From the NCBI GenBank assembly GCA_039030715.1, contig JBCCDU010000005.1, forward strand, positions 23,229 to 87,228: a stretch of DNA of 64,000 nucleotides, read 5' to 3'. The DNA is from Thermohalobaculum sp039030715 (GTDB lineage Bacteria > Pseudomonadota > Alphaproteobacteria > Rhodobacterales > Rhodobacteraceae). Below the pieces are notes generated by a model. It saw only the letters and a program-made list of their open reading frames with translations, ran no database searches and was not told where the DNA came from. A program made the position numbers and the translations under genes. This document shows, piece by piece, positions 23,817 to 32,091 of the stretch (positions are counted from its first letter, which is position 1; each line of letters starts with the position of its first letter).

Positions 23817-24722
23817 ATGACGACCTGGCGCGAGTGGCTGATGACCGATACGCCCACCTCGCGCGGCCATGCGAGGACGAGCCAGCTTTACCTCGGCTGG
23901 CGCACGTTTTCCTCGAACTGGCTGGCGATGACCGGGTTGGGGATCCTGATCGCGCTGGTCCTGATCTCGGCCTTCGCGCCCTGGTTGGCGACCCATGATC
24001 CATATGCGCAGGACCTGACGGCGCGGCTGACCCCACCCGGCGAAGGCGGCTATCTGCTGGGGGCGGATGAACTGGGGCGCGATATCTACAGCCGCATTGT
24101 CCATGGCGCCTCGATCACCCTGATGATCGTCGCGCTGGTGACGGTGACGGCACCGGTGATCGGCCTGCTGGTCGGCACGGTCGCGGGCTATCTGGGTGGT
24201 TGGGTGGATATGGTGCTAATGCGCCTGACGGATATCTTCCTGGCCTTCCCGCGCCTGGTCCTGGCGCTGGCCTTTGTCGCGGCCCTGGGGGCGGGGATCG
24301 AGAACGCAGTCCTGGCCATCACACTGACCGCCTGGCCGCCCTATGCGCGGATCGCACGGGCCGAGACGCTGACCATAAGGCAAGCCGATTTCATCGCCGC
24401 GATCCGGCTGCAAGGGGCGGGGCCGCTGCGGATCATCACCGGGCATATCTGGCCGCTCTGCATGTCCTCGATCATCATCCGGGTGACGCTGGACATGGCA
24501 GGCGTGATCCTGACGGCGGCAGGGCTGGGCTTTCTGGGGCTCGGCGCACAACCGCCTTTGCCGGAATGGGGGGCGATGATCTCGGCCGGGCGCAAGTTCA
24601 TCCTGGACCATTGGTGGGTCGCGACCATGCCGGGCCTTGCGATCTTCATCGTCTCGCTGGGCTTCAACCTACTGGGCGACGGTCTGCGCGACGTTCTGGA
24701 CCCGAAGAAGAACGGCTCATGA
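23817..24722 (+). CDS. Peptide ABC transporter permease, DppC/OppC type
   Basis: A 301-residue inner-membrane permease with the DppC layout: a cytoplasmic start, first helix (MTGLGILIALVLISAFAPWL), the loop LLGADELGRDIYSRIVHGA, then five helices with the EAA coupling loop (RQADFIAAIRLQGAGPLRII) and the end GDGLRDVLDPKKNGS. It forms the heterodimeric channel with the preceding gene product. Its stop overlaps the ATPase start. Confidence 0.93.
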   Translation: MTTWREWLMTDTPTSRGHARTSQLYLGWRTFSSNWLAMTGLGILIALVLISAFAPWLATHDPYAQDLTARLTPPGEGGYLLGADELGRDIYSRIVHGASITLMIVALVTVTAPVIGLLVGTVAGYLGGWVDMVLMRLTDIFLAFPRLVLALAFVAALGAGIENAVLAITLTAWPPYARIARAETLTIRQADFIAAIRLQGAGPLRIITGHIWPLCMSSIIIRVTLDMAGVILTAAGLGFLGLGAQPPLPEWGAMISAGRKFILDHWWVATMPGLAIFIVSLGFNLLGDGLRDVLDPKKNGS

Positions 24723-25579
24723 GCGCGCTGCTGACGGTCGAGGATCTCTGGGTCCGCTTTGCAACCCGAACCGGCGGCACGGTCGAGGCGGTGCGCGGGA
24801 TCTCGTTCGACGTGGGGCGCGAGCGGCTCGGGATCGTGGGCGAGTCTGGCTCCGGAAAATCCATGACCGGACGCGCCATCCTGCGCCTGGTCCGTCCGCC
24901 GGGTGTGGTCTCGGCCAAGGCGATCACCTTCGACGGCACCGATCTCACCAGTCTCGGCGAGCGGCAAATGCGCAGGATCCGGGGGCAGCGGATCTCGATG
25001 GTGATGCAGGATCCGAAATTCTCGTTGAATCCGGTCATGACCGTGGGGCGTCAGATCGAGGAGGCCTATCGCCTCCATACCGGCTCAAGCCATCGCGAGG
25101 CAGCCGCCAAAACCATGGAGATGCTGGACGCTGTACAGATCCGCGATCCCGAGCGTGTGGCCGGCCTGTTCCCACACGAGGTTTCAGGCGGCATGGGCCA
25201 GCGCATCATGATCGCGATGATGCTGGCGCCGGGGCCTGAGCTTCTGATCGCGGACGAGCCGACCTCGGCCCTAGATGTCACAGTCCAGATGAGCGTGCTC
25301 AACATCATGGACCGGCTGGTACGCGACCGGGGGATGGGGCTGGTCTTCATAAGCCATGACCTGAACCTGGTGGCGACCTTCTGCGACCGGATCCTGATCA
25401 TGTATGCGGGCCGGATCGTCGAGACCTGCAGCGCCGACCGCTTGCACGAGGCAGAGCACCCGTATACCCGCGGGCTGTTGAACGCGCTGCCCGATCTCGA
25501 AACACCCCGCCTGGCGCTTGAGGCGCTCAATCGCGATCCAAGTTGGAAGGAGGCGCCCAGTGTTGATGGCTTCTCCTGA
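24719..25579 (+). CDS. Peptide ABC transporter ATPase, DppD/OppD type
   Basis: A 286-residue ATPase coupled by an ATGA overlap to the permease gene. Walker A GESGSGKS (41-48), Q-loop MVMQDP, signature VSGGMGQR, Walker B LLIADEPTSALD and H-loop FISHD are all present. The C-terminal EHPYTRGLLNALPDLETP is the oligopeptide-specific tail seen in DppD; a cluster-binding Cys pattern found in some members is not evident. Works with the next ATPase as a heterodimer. Confidence 0.93.
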   Translation: MSALLTVEDLWVRFATRTGGTVEAVRGISFDVGRERLGIVGESGSGKSMTGRAILRLVRPPGVVSAKAITFDGTDLTSLGERQMRRIRGQRISMVMQDPKFSLNPVMTVGRQIEEAYRLHTGSSHREAAAKTMEMLDAVQIRDPERVAGLFPHEVSGGMGQRIMIAMMLAPGPELLIADEPTSALDVTVQMSVLNIMDRLVRDRGMGLVFISHDLNLVATFCDRILIMYAGRIVETCSADRLHEAEHPYTRGLLNALPDLETPRLALEALNRDPSWKEAPSVDGFS

Positions 25580-26339
25580 GGGGATCGGCGTGCGCGGGCT
25601 CTCGGTCGCGTTCTCCGGCGAACTGGCCGTGCGCGATGCCAGCTTCGCGGTCGCCGAGGGTGACGCCTTCGGTCTTGTGGGCGAGAGCGGGTCGGGCAAG
25701 TCGACCATCCTACGGGCGATCGCGGGCCTGGTTGCCGACTGGTCGGGTGAGATCGCGATCGACGGCAAGAAGCTGGGCCGCAAACGCGAGGCCGGGTTCT
25801 TCCGCAATGTGCAGATGGTGTTCCAGGATCCCTATGCCTCGCTGCATCCGCGCCACACCGTGGACCGAACACTGTCCGAGCCACTGATCCTGCACCGCTT
25901 CGACCGGGTCGAGGCACGAATCGAGGCAGCGCTCGAGCAAGTAGGCCTCGGCCCCAGTTTCCGCTTTCGATACCCCCACCAGCTCTCCGGCGGGCAGCGC
26001 CAGCGTGTCGCCATCGCCCGCGCACTGATGCTGGAGCCGAAGATCCTGCTCTTGGACGAACCGACCTCGGCCCTCGACGTCTCGGTCCAGGCGGAGGTTC
26101 TGAACCTGCTGAGCGATCTGCGCCGCGAACGTGGCCTGACCTATCTGCTGGTCAGCCACGATCTGCCGGTGGTCGCCCATATGTGCGAAAGGATCGCGGT
26201 GATGCAGGGCGGCGAGATCGTCGAGGAACTGGCCGTCGAGGCCCTGCGGGGCGGGACCGGTAGCACCGGGCTGACCCCTTATACACAAAGCCTGATCACC
26301 GCCAGCCGAGGCTATGCCACCCAACTTGAAGAGAGTTGA
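25560..26339 (+). CDS. Peptide ABC transporter ATPase, DppF/OppF type
   Basis: GTG 25560 is taken as start since GGAAGGAGG lies seven bases upstream; ATG 25566 is two codons later. The 259-residue product has Walker A GESGSGKS (41-48), MVFQDPYASLHPRHTV (the typical DppF Q-loop region), signature LSGGQRQR, Walker B ILLLDEPTSALD and LVSHD. It overlaps the preceding ATPase gene by 20 bases and adjoins the dipeptidase start (TGAATGA), so all are one transcript. Confidence 0.93.
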   Translation: MLMASPEGIGVRGLSVAFSGELAVRDASFAVAEGDAFGLVGESGSGKSTILRAIAGLVADWSGEIAIDGKKLGRKREAGFFRNVQMVFQDPYASLHPRHTVDRTLSEPLILHRFDRVEARIEAALEQVGLGPSFRFRYPHQLSGGQRQRVAIARALMLEPKILLLDEPTSALDVSVQAEVLNLLSDLRRERGLTYLLVSHDLPVVAHMCERIAVMQGGEIVEELAVEALRGGTGSTGLTPYTQSLITASRGYATQLEES

Positions 26340-27395
26340 ATGACCGACATCATCGCCTGTTTCGACGGCCACAACGACACGATCATGAAACTGGAGAAGG
26401 CCGCCCGGCTGGGGCAGTCCGATGCGTTTGTCGAGGGAAACCCGGCGCTGGATATCGACCTGCCGCGGGCGCGCGAGGCTGGGTTCGCCGGTGGGCTGTT
26501 CGCGATGTATACGCCCTCGCGCCTCGCCCATCTGGACGAGCCATACGATCACGGCAATCCCGAGAACTACACCGCCGTCCCGCAGGCGGACGCGCTGGCC
26601 TTCACGCTGGCGATGTTCGCGCGGATGCACCGGCTGGCGCGGGCGCATGCAGACGACCTGGCGATCTGTGCGTCGGTGGCAGAGGTCCGCGCGGCCATGG
26701 CCTCCGGACGCCTGGCGATGGTGCCGCATATCGAGGGGGCGGAGTGCATCGACCCAGACCTCGCCACGCTGGAGGTCCTGCACGCGGCGGGCCTGCGCTC
26801 GCTGGGTCTGGTCTGGTCGCGACCCAATGTGTTCGGCGACGGTGCCCCGATGGATGCCCAACCGGTGTTGCAACCGGGCGAGGGCCTGACCGACGCGGGC
26901 CGCGAGTTGGTGCGCGCCTGCAACCGCCTACGCATTCAGATCGATCTGTCGCATCTGACCGAGCGCGGCTTCTGGGACGTGGCCGCATTGACGGATGCAC
27001 CGCTGGTTGCCAGCCACTCCAATGTCCACGCGATTTCGCCCACCGCGCGGAACCTGACCGACAAGCAATTGGCGGCGGTGGCCGAGAGCGGCGGTCTGGT
27101 CGGCCTCAACTTCAACGTCGGCTTCCTGCGCGAAGATTGCGGCGAGGAGGACACGCCGATCACCCAGATGCTGCGCCATCTGGATCACATGCTGGCGCAT
27201 CTGGGCGAGGATGGCGTCGCCCTCGGCTCGGACTTCGATGGGTGCCAATTGCCCGAGGAAATCGGCGACGTCACTGGCCTGCCCCGCCTGGTCGCTGCGA
27301 TGCGCCAAGCCGGCTATGGCGAAGACTTGATCGCCAAGATCTGTCGCGAAAACTGGCTGTCGGTGATGGACCGCGCCGGGATCGGCGAGGTCTGA
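26340..27395 (+). CDS. Membrane dipeptidase family M19 (zinc dipeptidase)
   Basis: A 351-residue metallo-dipeptidase. The dinuclear zinc ligands of family M19 are visible: H11 and D13 (DGHND), bridging E132 (HIEGAE), H205 (DLSHLTE) and H226 (ASHSN), and D298 (GSDFDG). No signal peptide is seen, so it acts in the cytoplasm on imported dipeptides, possibly including D-amino-acid or dehydro-dipeptides. As last gene of the transporter operon its role is to cleave what the transporter brings in. Confidence 0.93.
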   Translation: MTDIIACFDGHNDTIMKLEKAARLGQSDAFVEGNPALDIDLPRAREAGFAGGLFAMYTPSRLAHLDEPYDHGNPENYTAVPQADALAFTLAMFARMHRLARAHADDLAICASVAEVRAAMASGRLAMVPHIEGAECIDPDLATLEVLHAAGLRSLGLVWSRPNVFGDGAPMDAQPVLQPGEGLTDAGRELVRACNRLRIQIDLSHLTERGFWDVAALTDAPLVASHSNVHAISPTARNLTDKQLAAVAESGGLVGLNFNVGFLREDCGEEDTPITQMLRHLDHMLAHLGEDGVALGSDFDGCQLPEEIGDVTGLPRLVAAMRQAGYGEDLIAKICRENWLSVMDRAGIGEV

Positions 27396-27413
27396 ACCCG
27401 CCGCCGCGCAGAC

Positions 27414-27449
27414 GTGAGAAAACTCACAGATCGCCGTGCAATTCCCGTG
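27414..27449 (+). promoter_or_regulatory. Hairpin and CCGTGCA-ATTC-CCGTG direct repeat upstream of eCIS regulator
   Basis: GTGAG-AAAA-CTCAC (27414-27427) is a small inverted repeat, followed seven bases later by CCGTGCA-ATTC-CCGTG (27434-27449), a direct repeat with an 11-base period. The same combination, CTCACA then CCGTGCA-TTTT-CCGTG, occurs at 17574-17596. The regulator gene starts at 27572. Confidence 0.4.
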
Positions 27450-27571
27450 GTTGATTGAAAAACGTTAATTGCCGCTTGAGGAGAATCTTGCCGCAAGGTA
27501 AACTTTCCGTGTGCGGGGAAATACTCGTGCGGACAAGTCGAATTCCGTACATGTCGATTTCTGGAGGTCTG

Positions 27572-28453
27572 ATGTCTGAGAGGCCGACTGTAGAGATTCG
27601 TGTGTTTGGCGCCTTCTCCCTGCTGCTGGACGGTGCGCCTCAGCATTTGGCGATTGCGGGGGCAACACGCTCGCTTCTTCAATATCTTGTCTGCTTTCCT
27701 GAACGTCCGATGCGCCGCGATCTTCTGGTCGAATTGTTCTGGCCGCAGGTAAAAATGGAACGCCGGCGAGCAGCGTTGAATTCGGCGATCTGGAGAATAA
27801 AGAAGGCCCTCGCGCCTTTTGCCGGGATCAGGATCAACGCCACGGCGCATGCAGTCAGCCTGTCGATCGAGCCTGATGTGCGCTGCGATATGATTTCACT
27901 GGCACGGGCCGTGCATGGCGCGAGCGAGCATACTTCGCCCGAGGCCGTGTCGGCCCTCGCCAAAGCGCTCGACGTCTGCGCGGAGCCATTGCTGGATGGG
28001 TTGGACGACAACTGGGCTGTGATCGAACGCGAGCGCCTGTCCGAGGTGCAGCTTCGCGGCCTGACGCTGATGATGCACAGCATGGCCGAACTCAAACGAT
28101 ATGAGGATGCGCTGGATTACGGGCGCCGGATCCTGGCGATTGATCCCTTCCGCGAGTCGACCATACAGGAGGTCATGTGCCTCTGCGCGCTCAGCGGCCA
28201 GCGGGTGAAGGCGCTGCGCCTCTATCAACGGTTCGCCGCGTCGCTGGAGGAGGAGTTGGGCATCGCCCCGATGGCCGAAACCATCGCCCTCTATGACCAC
28301 CTGACCAACGACCGCGCATTCGAAGCAACGCCCCGGCCCCGCGACGGGGCCAAGGAGAAGGCCGATATGCGCCTGCGCCTGGACGACAGGCTGCTGGTGA
28401 TCGAGCGTGCGCGCCTCGACCTCTACCGATCCCTCCGCGCCATTCCCGCCTGA
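27572..28453 (+). CDS. BTAD/SARP-type transcriptional regulator, probable eCIS activator
   Basis: Start at 27572 (MSERPTVEIRVFGAFSLLLD) behind GGAGG. The 293-residue protein has an N-terminal OmpR-like winged helix (residues 1-95; LRxFG-type start, SLLQYLVCFPERPMRRDLLV, RRAALNSAIWRIKKAL) and a bacterial transcriptional activation domain (about 100-245) of helical TPR-like repeats (SMAELKRYEDALDYGRRILA, LRLYQRFAASLEEELGIAP). SARP-like activators commonly sit beside secondary-metabolite or injection-system genes. It ends 306 bases before the sheath gene and points the same way, so local control of the eCIS operon is likely. Confidence 0.85.
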   Translation: MSERPTVEIRVFGAFSLLLDGAPQHLAIAGATRSLLQYLVCFPERPMRRDLLVELFWPQVKMERRRAALNSAIWRIKKALAPFAGIRINATAHAVSLSIEPDVRCDMISLARAVHGASEHTSPEAVSALAKALDVCAEPLLDGLDDNWAVIERERLSEVQLRGLTLMMHSMAELKRYEDALDYGRRILAIDPFRESTIQEVMCLCALSGQRVKALRLYQRFAASLEEELGIAPMAETIALYDHLTNDRAFEATPRPRDGAKEKADMRLRLDDRLLVIERARLDLYRSLRAIPA

Positions 28454-28759
28454 CCGCCCGCCATCCTCGAAACTCGCGCCCTGGCCTGGGGGGGGGGTCG
28501 CATTGCGCGACCCGAAACGGCGGTGAGTATGCTGTGAGAATACCGTGACGCGCTAGCCATGCCTTGCCGATGGCAGAGTGAGACTGCCGCGTCCCCCGTG
28601 TGATGCCTGCCCAATCCCGCCGAGACTGCCGAAGAAGCCAGGCGAGAGCCCAGCGCAATCGATGCCGGTCAGACTCATGCGCAGCGCAGATTCTGTCTGC
28701 GAACCATCTGTCCGGCCCGACCCCCGTGTCGAAGGGCCACGATCTGAGGAGAGACCCGC
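28454..28759 (+). promoter_or_regulatory. eCIS operon leader and promoter region
   Basis: No gene is seen in these 306 bases. They contain ten consecutive G at 28488-28497, and a perfect direct repeat GAGACTGCCG at 28580-28589 and 28622-28631, 42 bases (four helical turns) apart, a reasonable site for a SARP-type regulator. I cannot point to a convincing -35/-10 pair. A GAGGAGAG ribosome site ends the region. Confidence 0.45.
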
Positions 28760-30730
28760 ATGTATAAACACCCGGGCGTCTATATCGAACATGTCCCCTC
28801 TGGCGTTCTCGCCATCGAAGCGGCCTCGACCTCGGTCGCAGCCTTTATCGGGCCCGTGCGGCGCGGACCGGTGGGGGAGCCGGTCTTCATCTCCAGCCCC
28901 GGCCAGTATGCCGATCAGTTCGGCGAGTTGGGCGGCGCGGCTGGCGGGATCAGAAACGCCGGCCAGGACGCGGATGCCTTCGGCCACGCGATCCAGGCCT
29001 TCTTCACCAATGGCGGCGCCAAGGCCTATATCGTCCGGGTCGCCGAGCACAGCGATGCCAACGATCTGGCCCGGGCAGCCGGCGCGATCCCGAACCCGGA
29101 AGATACAACGCGCGGTTTTGCGATAACCGCGGCCAACGAAGGCACTTGGGGCGATGCAATCCAGGTTCGCCTGGAACCGACCGACAACGACGATTCGCCC
29201 GATTTCGAGCTTGGCTACATCTTTGAGGTGGGCTTCGAGGAGGATGGCGACTTCATCGCGCTGGAGAGTTTCAGCGGCGTTCAGATGGCGACCGACTCGC
29301 CGCAATCTCTGGTCTCGATCGTCAATGAGCAGTCCACGCTGATCGATATCGCCGATGCCGCGATCGGCAACGGCGATGGCGAGATCAACGCCGTCCAAGC
29401 CGATGCACTGCTGAGTGGGCCGATCACTGTCGGCAATCTGGGCATCGGCGGGCGCGGCATGGATGTGACAGTGGATGGAAACACGGTCCAGGTGGTTTTT
29501 CCCGCCGACAGCGCGGATCTGCGCGCGATCGCCGAATTTATCCAGGCGACCGTCCGCGCAGGCAACCCAGCCCTGCCCGATTTCACCGTGCAGCTTGCGG
29601 GTACGGTGGACCAGCCGCGCTTGCTTCTGATCTCTGGCATCCTTGGGGCATCGGGAACGGTCAGCGTGACTGCGCCAGCCGGGCCGGGCTCGCCCGACAC
29701 CGCCATCAATCCGACACGGTTGAACCTGGCGGCGAATGCCGCAGCAAGTGCTTTCCCAACCAACGACCTCAGCGGCGGCGGCACCATTATTGGATGGCTG
29801 ACTGGCGGCCTGAACGGCGAAGACGAGCCTGCGCTGGCGGAATATCAGGGCGTCTATCGCACGATGCGCGACTACCGCGATATCTCGATCATGTTGCTGC
29901 CCGGTCTGAATTGGATCGAGGGCGGCGATAACTCGATCATCCAAGCGGCAATCACTCACGCGGAGTTCATGCAGAACCGCATGGTCATCGTCGACCCGCC
30001 GGATACGACCGCAGTGACAGCGCAGTTGAGCACACCCAAGGATGTGAAGGATCTGGGCGTCAGCACTTCGCCCTATGTCGCGCTCTACTATCCGTGGCTG
30101 GAGGTCGCGAATGCCTATTACGACCCGGATACGGCGGCGAACCTGCCGAAAACCTTCCCGATTGCTCCTTCCTCGTTTGCGGCTGGGATGTGGTCGCGGA
30201 TCGACAGCGCGCGCGGGGTCTGGAAGGCGCCCGCCGGGCTGGAGGCGACCGTGCGCGGCACCATCGGGCCGAATGTGCTGATCGGCAACGACCTGCAGGA
30301 CAACCTGAACGAGTTCGGCGTGAACTGCCTGCGCTCTATCATCGGACCGACCGTGATCTGGGGCGCCAGAACCCGGGCGACCAAGACCAAGCCCGAGTTC
30401 CGCTATGTCCCGGTCAGGCGCACGCAGAACATGATTGGCGAGAGCCTTTACAACGCGCTGCAAGCCGTCGTGTTCGAACCCAACGACCATCGCCTCTGGG
30501 CCAGTCTGCGGGCGAGCGCCGGAAACTTCATGGACACGCTGCACCGCGCGGGCGCCTTCCAGGGCGAGAAAGCCTCGGATGCCTATTACGTGCAATGCGG
30601 CCTGGGGACCACCATGACGCAGGCCGATATCGATGCCGGTGTCGTGCGCCTGGTTGTGGGCTTTGCCCCCCTGAAACCGGCCGAATTCGTCGTCGTCCAG
30701 ATCAAACAGATCGTCGGTCAGACCGCGTAA
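28760..30730 (+). CDS. Contractile injection system sheath protein
   Basis: A 656-residue phage-type tail sheath protein, the contractile outer tube that drives the inner tube into the target. The start MYKHPGVYIEHVPSGVLAI is the family hallmark; ASTSVAAFIGPVRRGPVGEP follows, and the C-terminal domain (RYVPVRRTQNMIGESLYNAL, FEPNDHRLWASLRASAGNF, GFAPLKPAEFVVVQIKQI) holds the strands that link neighbouring subunits. An insertion of variable domains (about 130-340) makes it longer than Afp2-4. It is the only sheath gene here, whereas Afp and PVC have two or three, so one protein must build the whole sheath. Confidence 0.96.
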   Translation: MYKHPGVYIEHVPSGVLAIEAASTSVAAFIGPVRRGPVGEPVFISSPGQYADQFGELGGAAGGIRNAGQDADAFGHAIQAFFTNGGAKAYIVRVAEHSDANDLARAAGAIPNPEDTTRGFAITAANEGTWGDAIQVRLEPTDNDDSPDFELGYIFEVGFEEDGDFIALESFSGVQMATDSPQSLVSIVNEQSTLIDIADAAIGNGDGEINAVQADALLSGPITVGNLGIGGRGMDVTVDGNTVQVVFPADSADLRAIAEFIQATVRAGNPALPDFTVQLAGTVDQPRLLLISGILGASGTVSVTAPAGPGSPDTAINPTRLNLAANAAASAFPTNDLSGGGTIIGWLTGGLNGEDEPALAEYQGVYRTMRDYRDISIMLLPGLNWIEGGDNSIIQAAITHAEFMQNRMVIVDPPDTTAVTAQLSTPKDVKDLGVSTSPYVALYYPWLEVANAYYDPDTAANLPKTFPIAPSSFAAGMWSRIDSARGVWKAPAGLEATVRGTIGPNVLIGNDLQDNLNEFGVNCLRSIIGPTVIWGARTRATKTKPEFRYVPVRRTQNMIGESLYNALQAVVFEPNDHRLWASLRASAGNFMDTLHRAGAFQGEKASDAYYVQCGLGTTMTQADIDAGVVRLVVGFAPLKPAEFVVVQIKQIVGQTA

Positions 30731-30763
30731 GCGGCCGACACGCCCTAGCAGGAGGATAGCCCC

Positions 30764-31276
30764 ATGCCGGCACCCATGTTTCCCGCAAATGCCCACCGGT
30801 ACGACCCGTACCGCACCTTCAAGTTTCAGGTCGTCATCGCAGGGAGGACGGTTGCCGGCCTCTCGAAAATGGGCGCCCTGAAACGCACGACCGAGGCGGT
30901 CAAATGGCGCTCCGCCGGGGGCGCCGATCACCAGCAGATCATGCCCGGCGGTTCAGCCTATGAGGCTGTCGCGTTCGAACAGGGTCTCAGCCACGATCCG
31001 GTTTTCGAGGAATGGGCCAATTCCGTGAACAACCTGCGCGACGGTGCGGCAGGGATGAGCCTGGTGAACTATCGCCGCGATGTGGTGATCAATGTGATGA
31101 ACCTGCAAGGGGTTCCGGCGATCAGCTATCAACTGCGCCGCGCCTGGGTGTCAGAGTTCCAGGCTCTGCCGGAGTTCGATTCGAACAACATGAACACGGT
31201 GGGGATCCAGATGATCACCGTGCAGCACGAGGGCTTCTTCCGCGACGACGCGATCGCCGAACCGGCCGAGAGCTGA
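30764..31276 (+). CDS. Contractile injection system inner tube protein
   Basis: A 170-residue protein of the phage gp19/Hcp-like tube family (Afp1/Afp5). The pattern DPYRTFKFQVVIAGRTVAGL at the start, GALKRTTEAVKWRSAGG, the flexible loop, and the central beta-strands (MSLVNYRRDVVINVMNLQGV, YQLRRAWVSEFQALPEFDSN, IQMITVQHEGF) are characteristic. Hexamer rings would stack to form the hollow tube carrying cargo. Only one tube gene is present. GGAGGA lies ten bases upstream. Confidence 0.95.
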   Translation: MPAPMFPANAHRYDPYRTFKFQVVIAGRTVAGLSKMGALKRTTEAVKWRSAGGADHQQIMPGGSAYEAVAFEQGLSHDPVFEEWANSVNNLRDGAAGMSLVNYRRDVVINVMNLQGVPAISYQLRRAWVSEFQALPEFDSNNMNTVGIQMITVQHEGFFRDDAIAEPAES

Positions 31277-31284
31277 GCAGGTAG

Positions 31285-32091
31285 ATGACCCGCGCGCGCC
31301 AGACCCTGAGGGATGCCTTTCCGGAGGCCCGGTTCCGCCCGCTGGACGGGCTGGTGGAGCTTGGCGTGGCCGAGGCCGCATCGGATGCGCGCTCCCGGCC
31401 CGCGCGGGTGACCGAAGTTCTTTCGCTGATCTACGAAGATCTGGCGCCGGACAACGCCCGCAGGGTTGCATCCGCCGGGCGCGAATGGCTGTTGCAAAAG
31501 GCCGCCACGCAGTTTCAGGGGGCGCAACGCTGGTTCGAGACGACCTGCACCACATGTGGCACGCCCTTCGATCTGGAAGTGCATCTGGATCAGGTCCCCC
31601 GCGCCGAACCGGGGCCAGATTTTCCAGTGGCCGATGTGGTGACCAGCCTGGGACCGCGCCAGTTCGAAGCCCCGAACGGGGGGCATGAGGAGGCTTTCGC
31701 CGAGGTCGAAGCCGACGATCCGAGGCGTGTCTTCGCCGCTCTCTGCGGCATTTCGGACGTGGCGGAAGCCGAGGCCATCCGTTTCACCGATGCCGATCTG
31801 GCCGGGATCGACGCGGCGCTGGAAGCGACGTCGCCCGAGATCGCGGATGGCGTGGATACGATATGCCCAGCCTGCCATGCCTCGACCCTGACCCGGATCG
31901 ATCCGCTGGGTTTCGCGTTCCCGAAACCTGCGGCGATCCTGGCGGAGGTGCATCTGCTCGCCCAGACCTATGGCTGGGGCGAGGCGGAGATTCTGGCCCT
32001 GCCGATCACGCGGCGACAATCCTATGCCTCGCTGATCCGGCGCGATCGGGGCGTTCGCGCCCCGCGGCCCGGGCGTAGGGTGCTGATGTGA
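31285..32091 (+). CDS. eCIS protein with two CxxC sites and chaperone-like tail
   Basis: A 268-residue product between the tube gene and the repeat gene. It has two zinc-type pairs (CTTCG near residue 92 and CPACH near 195), so a split zinc ribbon is likely. The C-terminal stretch, AEVHLLAQTYGWGEAEILAL then PITRRQSYASLI, resembles the short conserved motif (W-x-x-x-x-I-x-x-L-P-x-x-R-R-x-x-Y) of tail-assembly or baseplate-hub proteins such as T4 gp26/gp51-like. The start of the protein (TLRDAFPEARFRPLDGLVEL) is unfamiliar. A role in tube or baseplate assembly is inferred from motif and place. Confidence 0.65.
   Translation: MTRARQTLRDAFPEARFRPLDGLVELGVAEAASDARSRPARVTEVLSLIYEDLAPDNARRVASAGREWLLQKAATQFQGAQRWFETTCTTCGTPFDLEVHLDQVPRAEPGPDFPVADVVTSLGPRQFEAPNGGHEEAFAEVEADDPRRVFAALCGISDVAEAEAIRFTDADLAGIDAALEATSPEIADGVDTICPACHASTLTRIDPLGFAFPKPAAILAEVHLLAQTYGWGEAEILALPITRRQSYASLIRRDRGVRAPRPGRRVLM

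Noticed and set aside
28553..30931. A 792-codon minus-strand open frame opposite the sheath gene
   Set aside because: Shadow of the sheath gene; composition (Arg/His/Gly-rich) is typical of antisense frames in GC-rich DNA.
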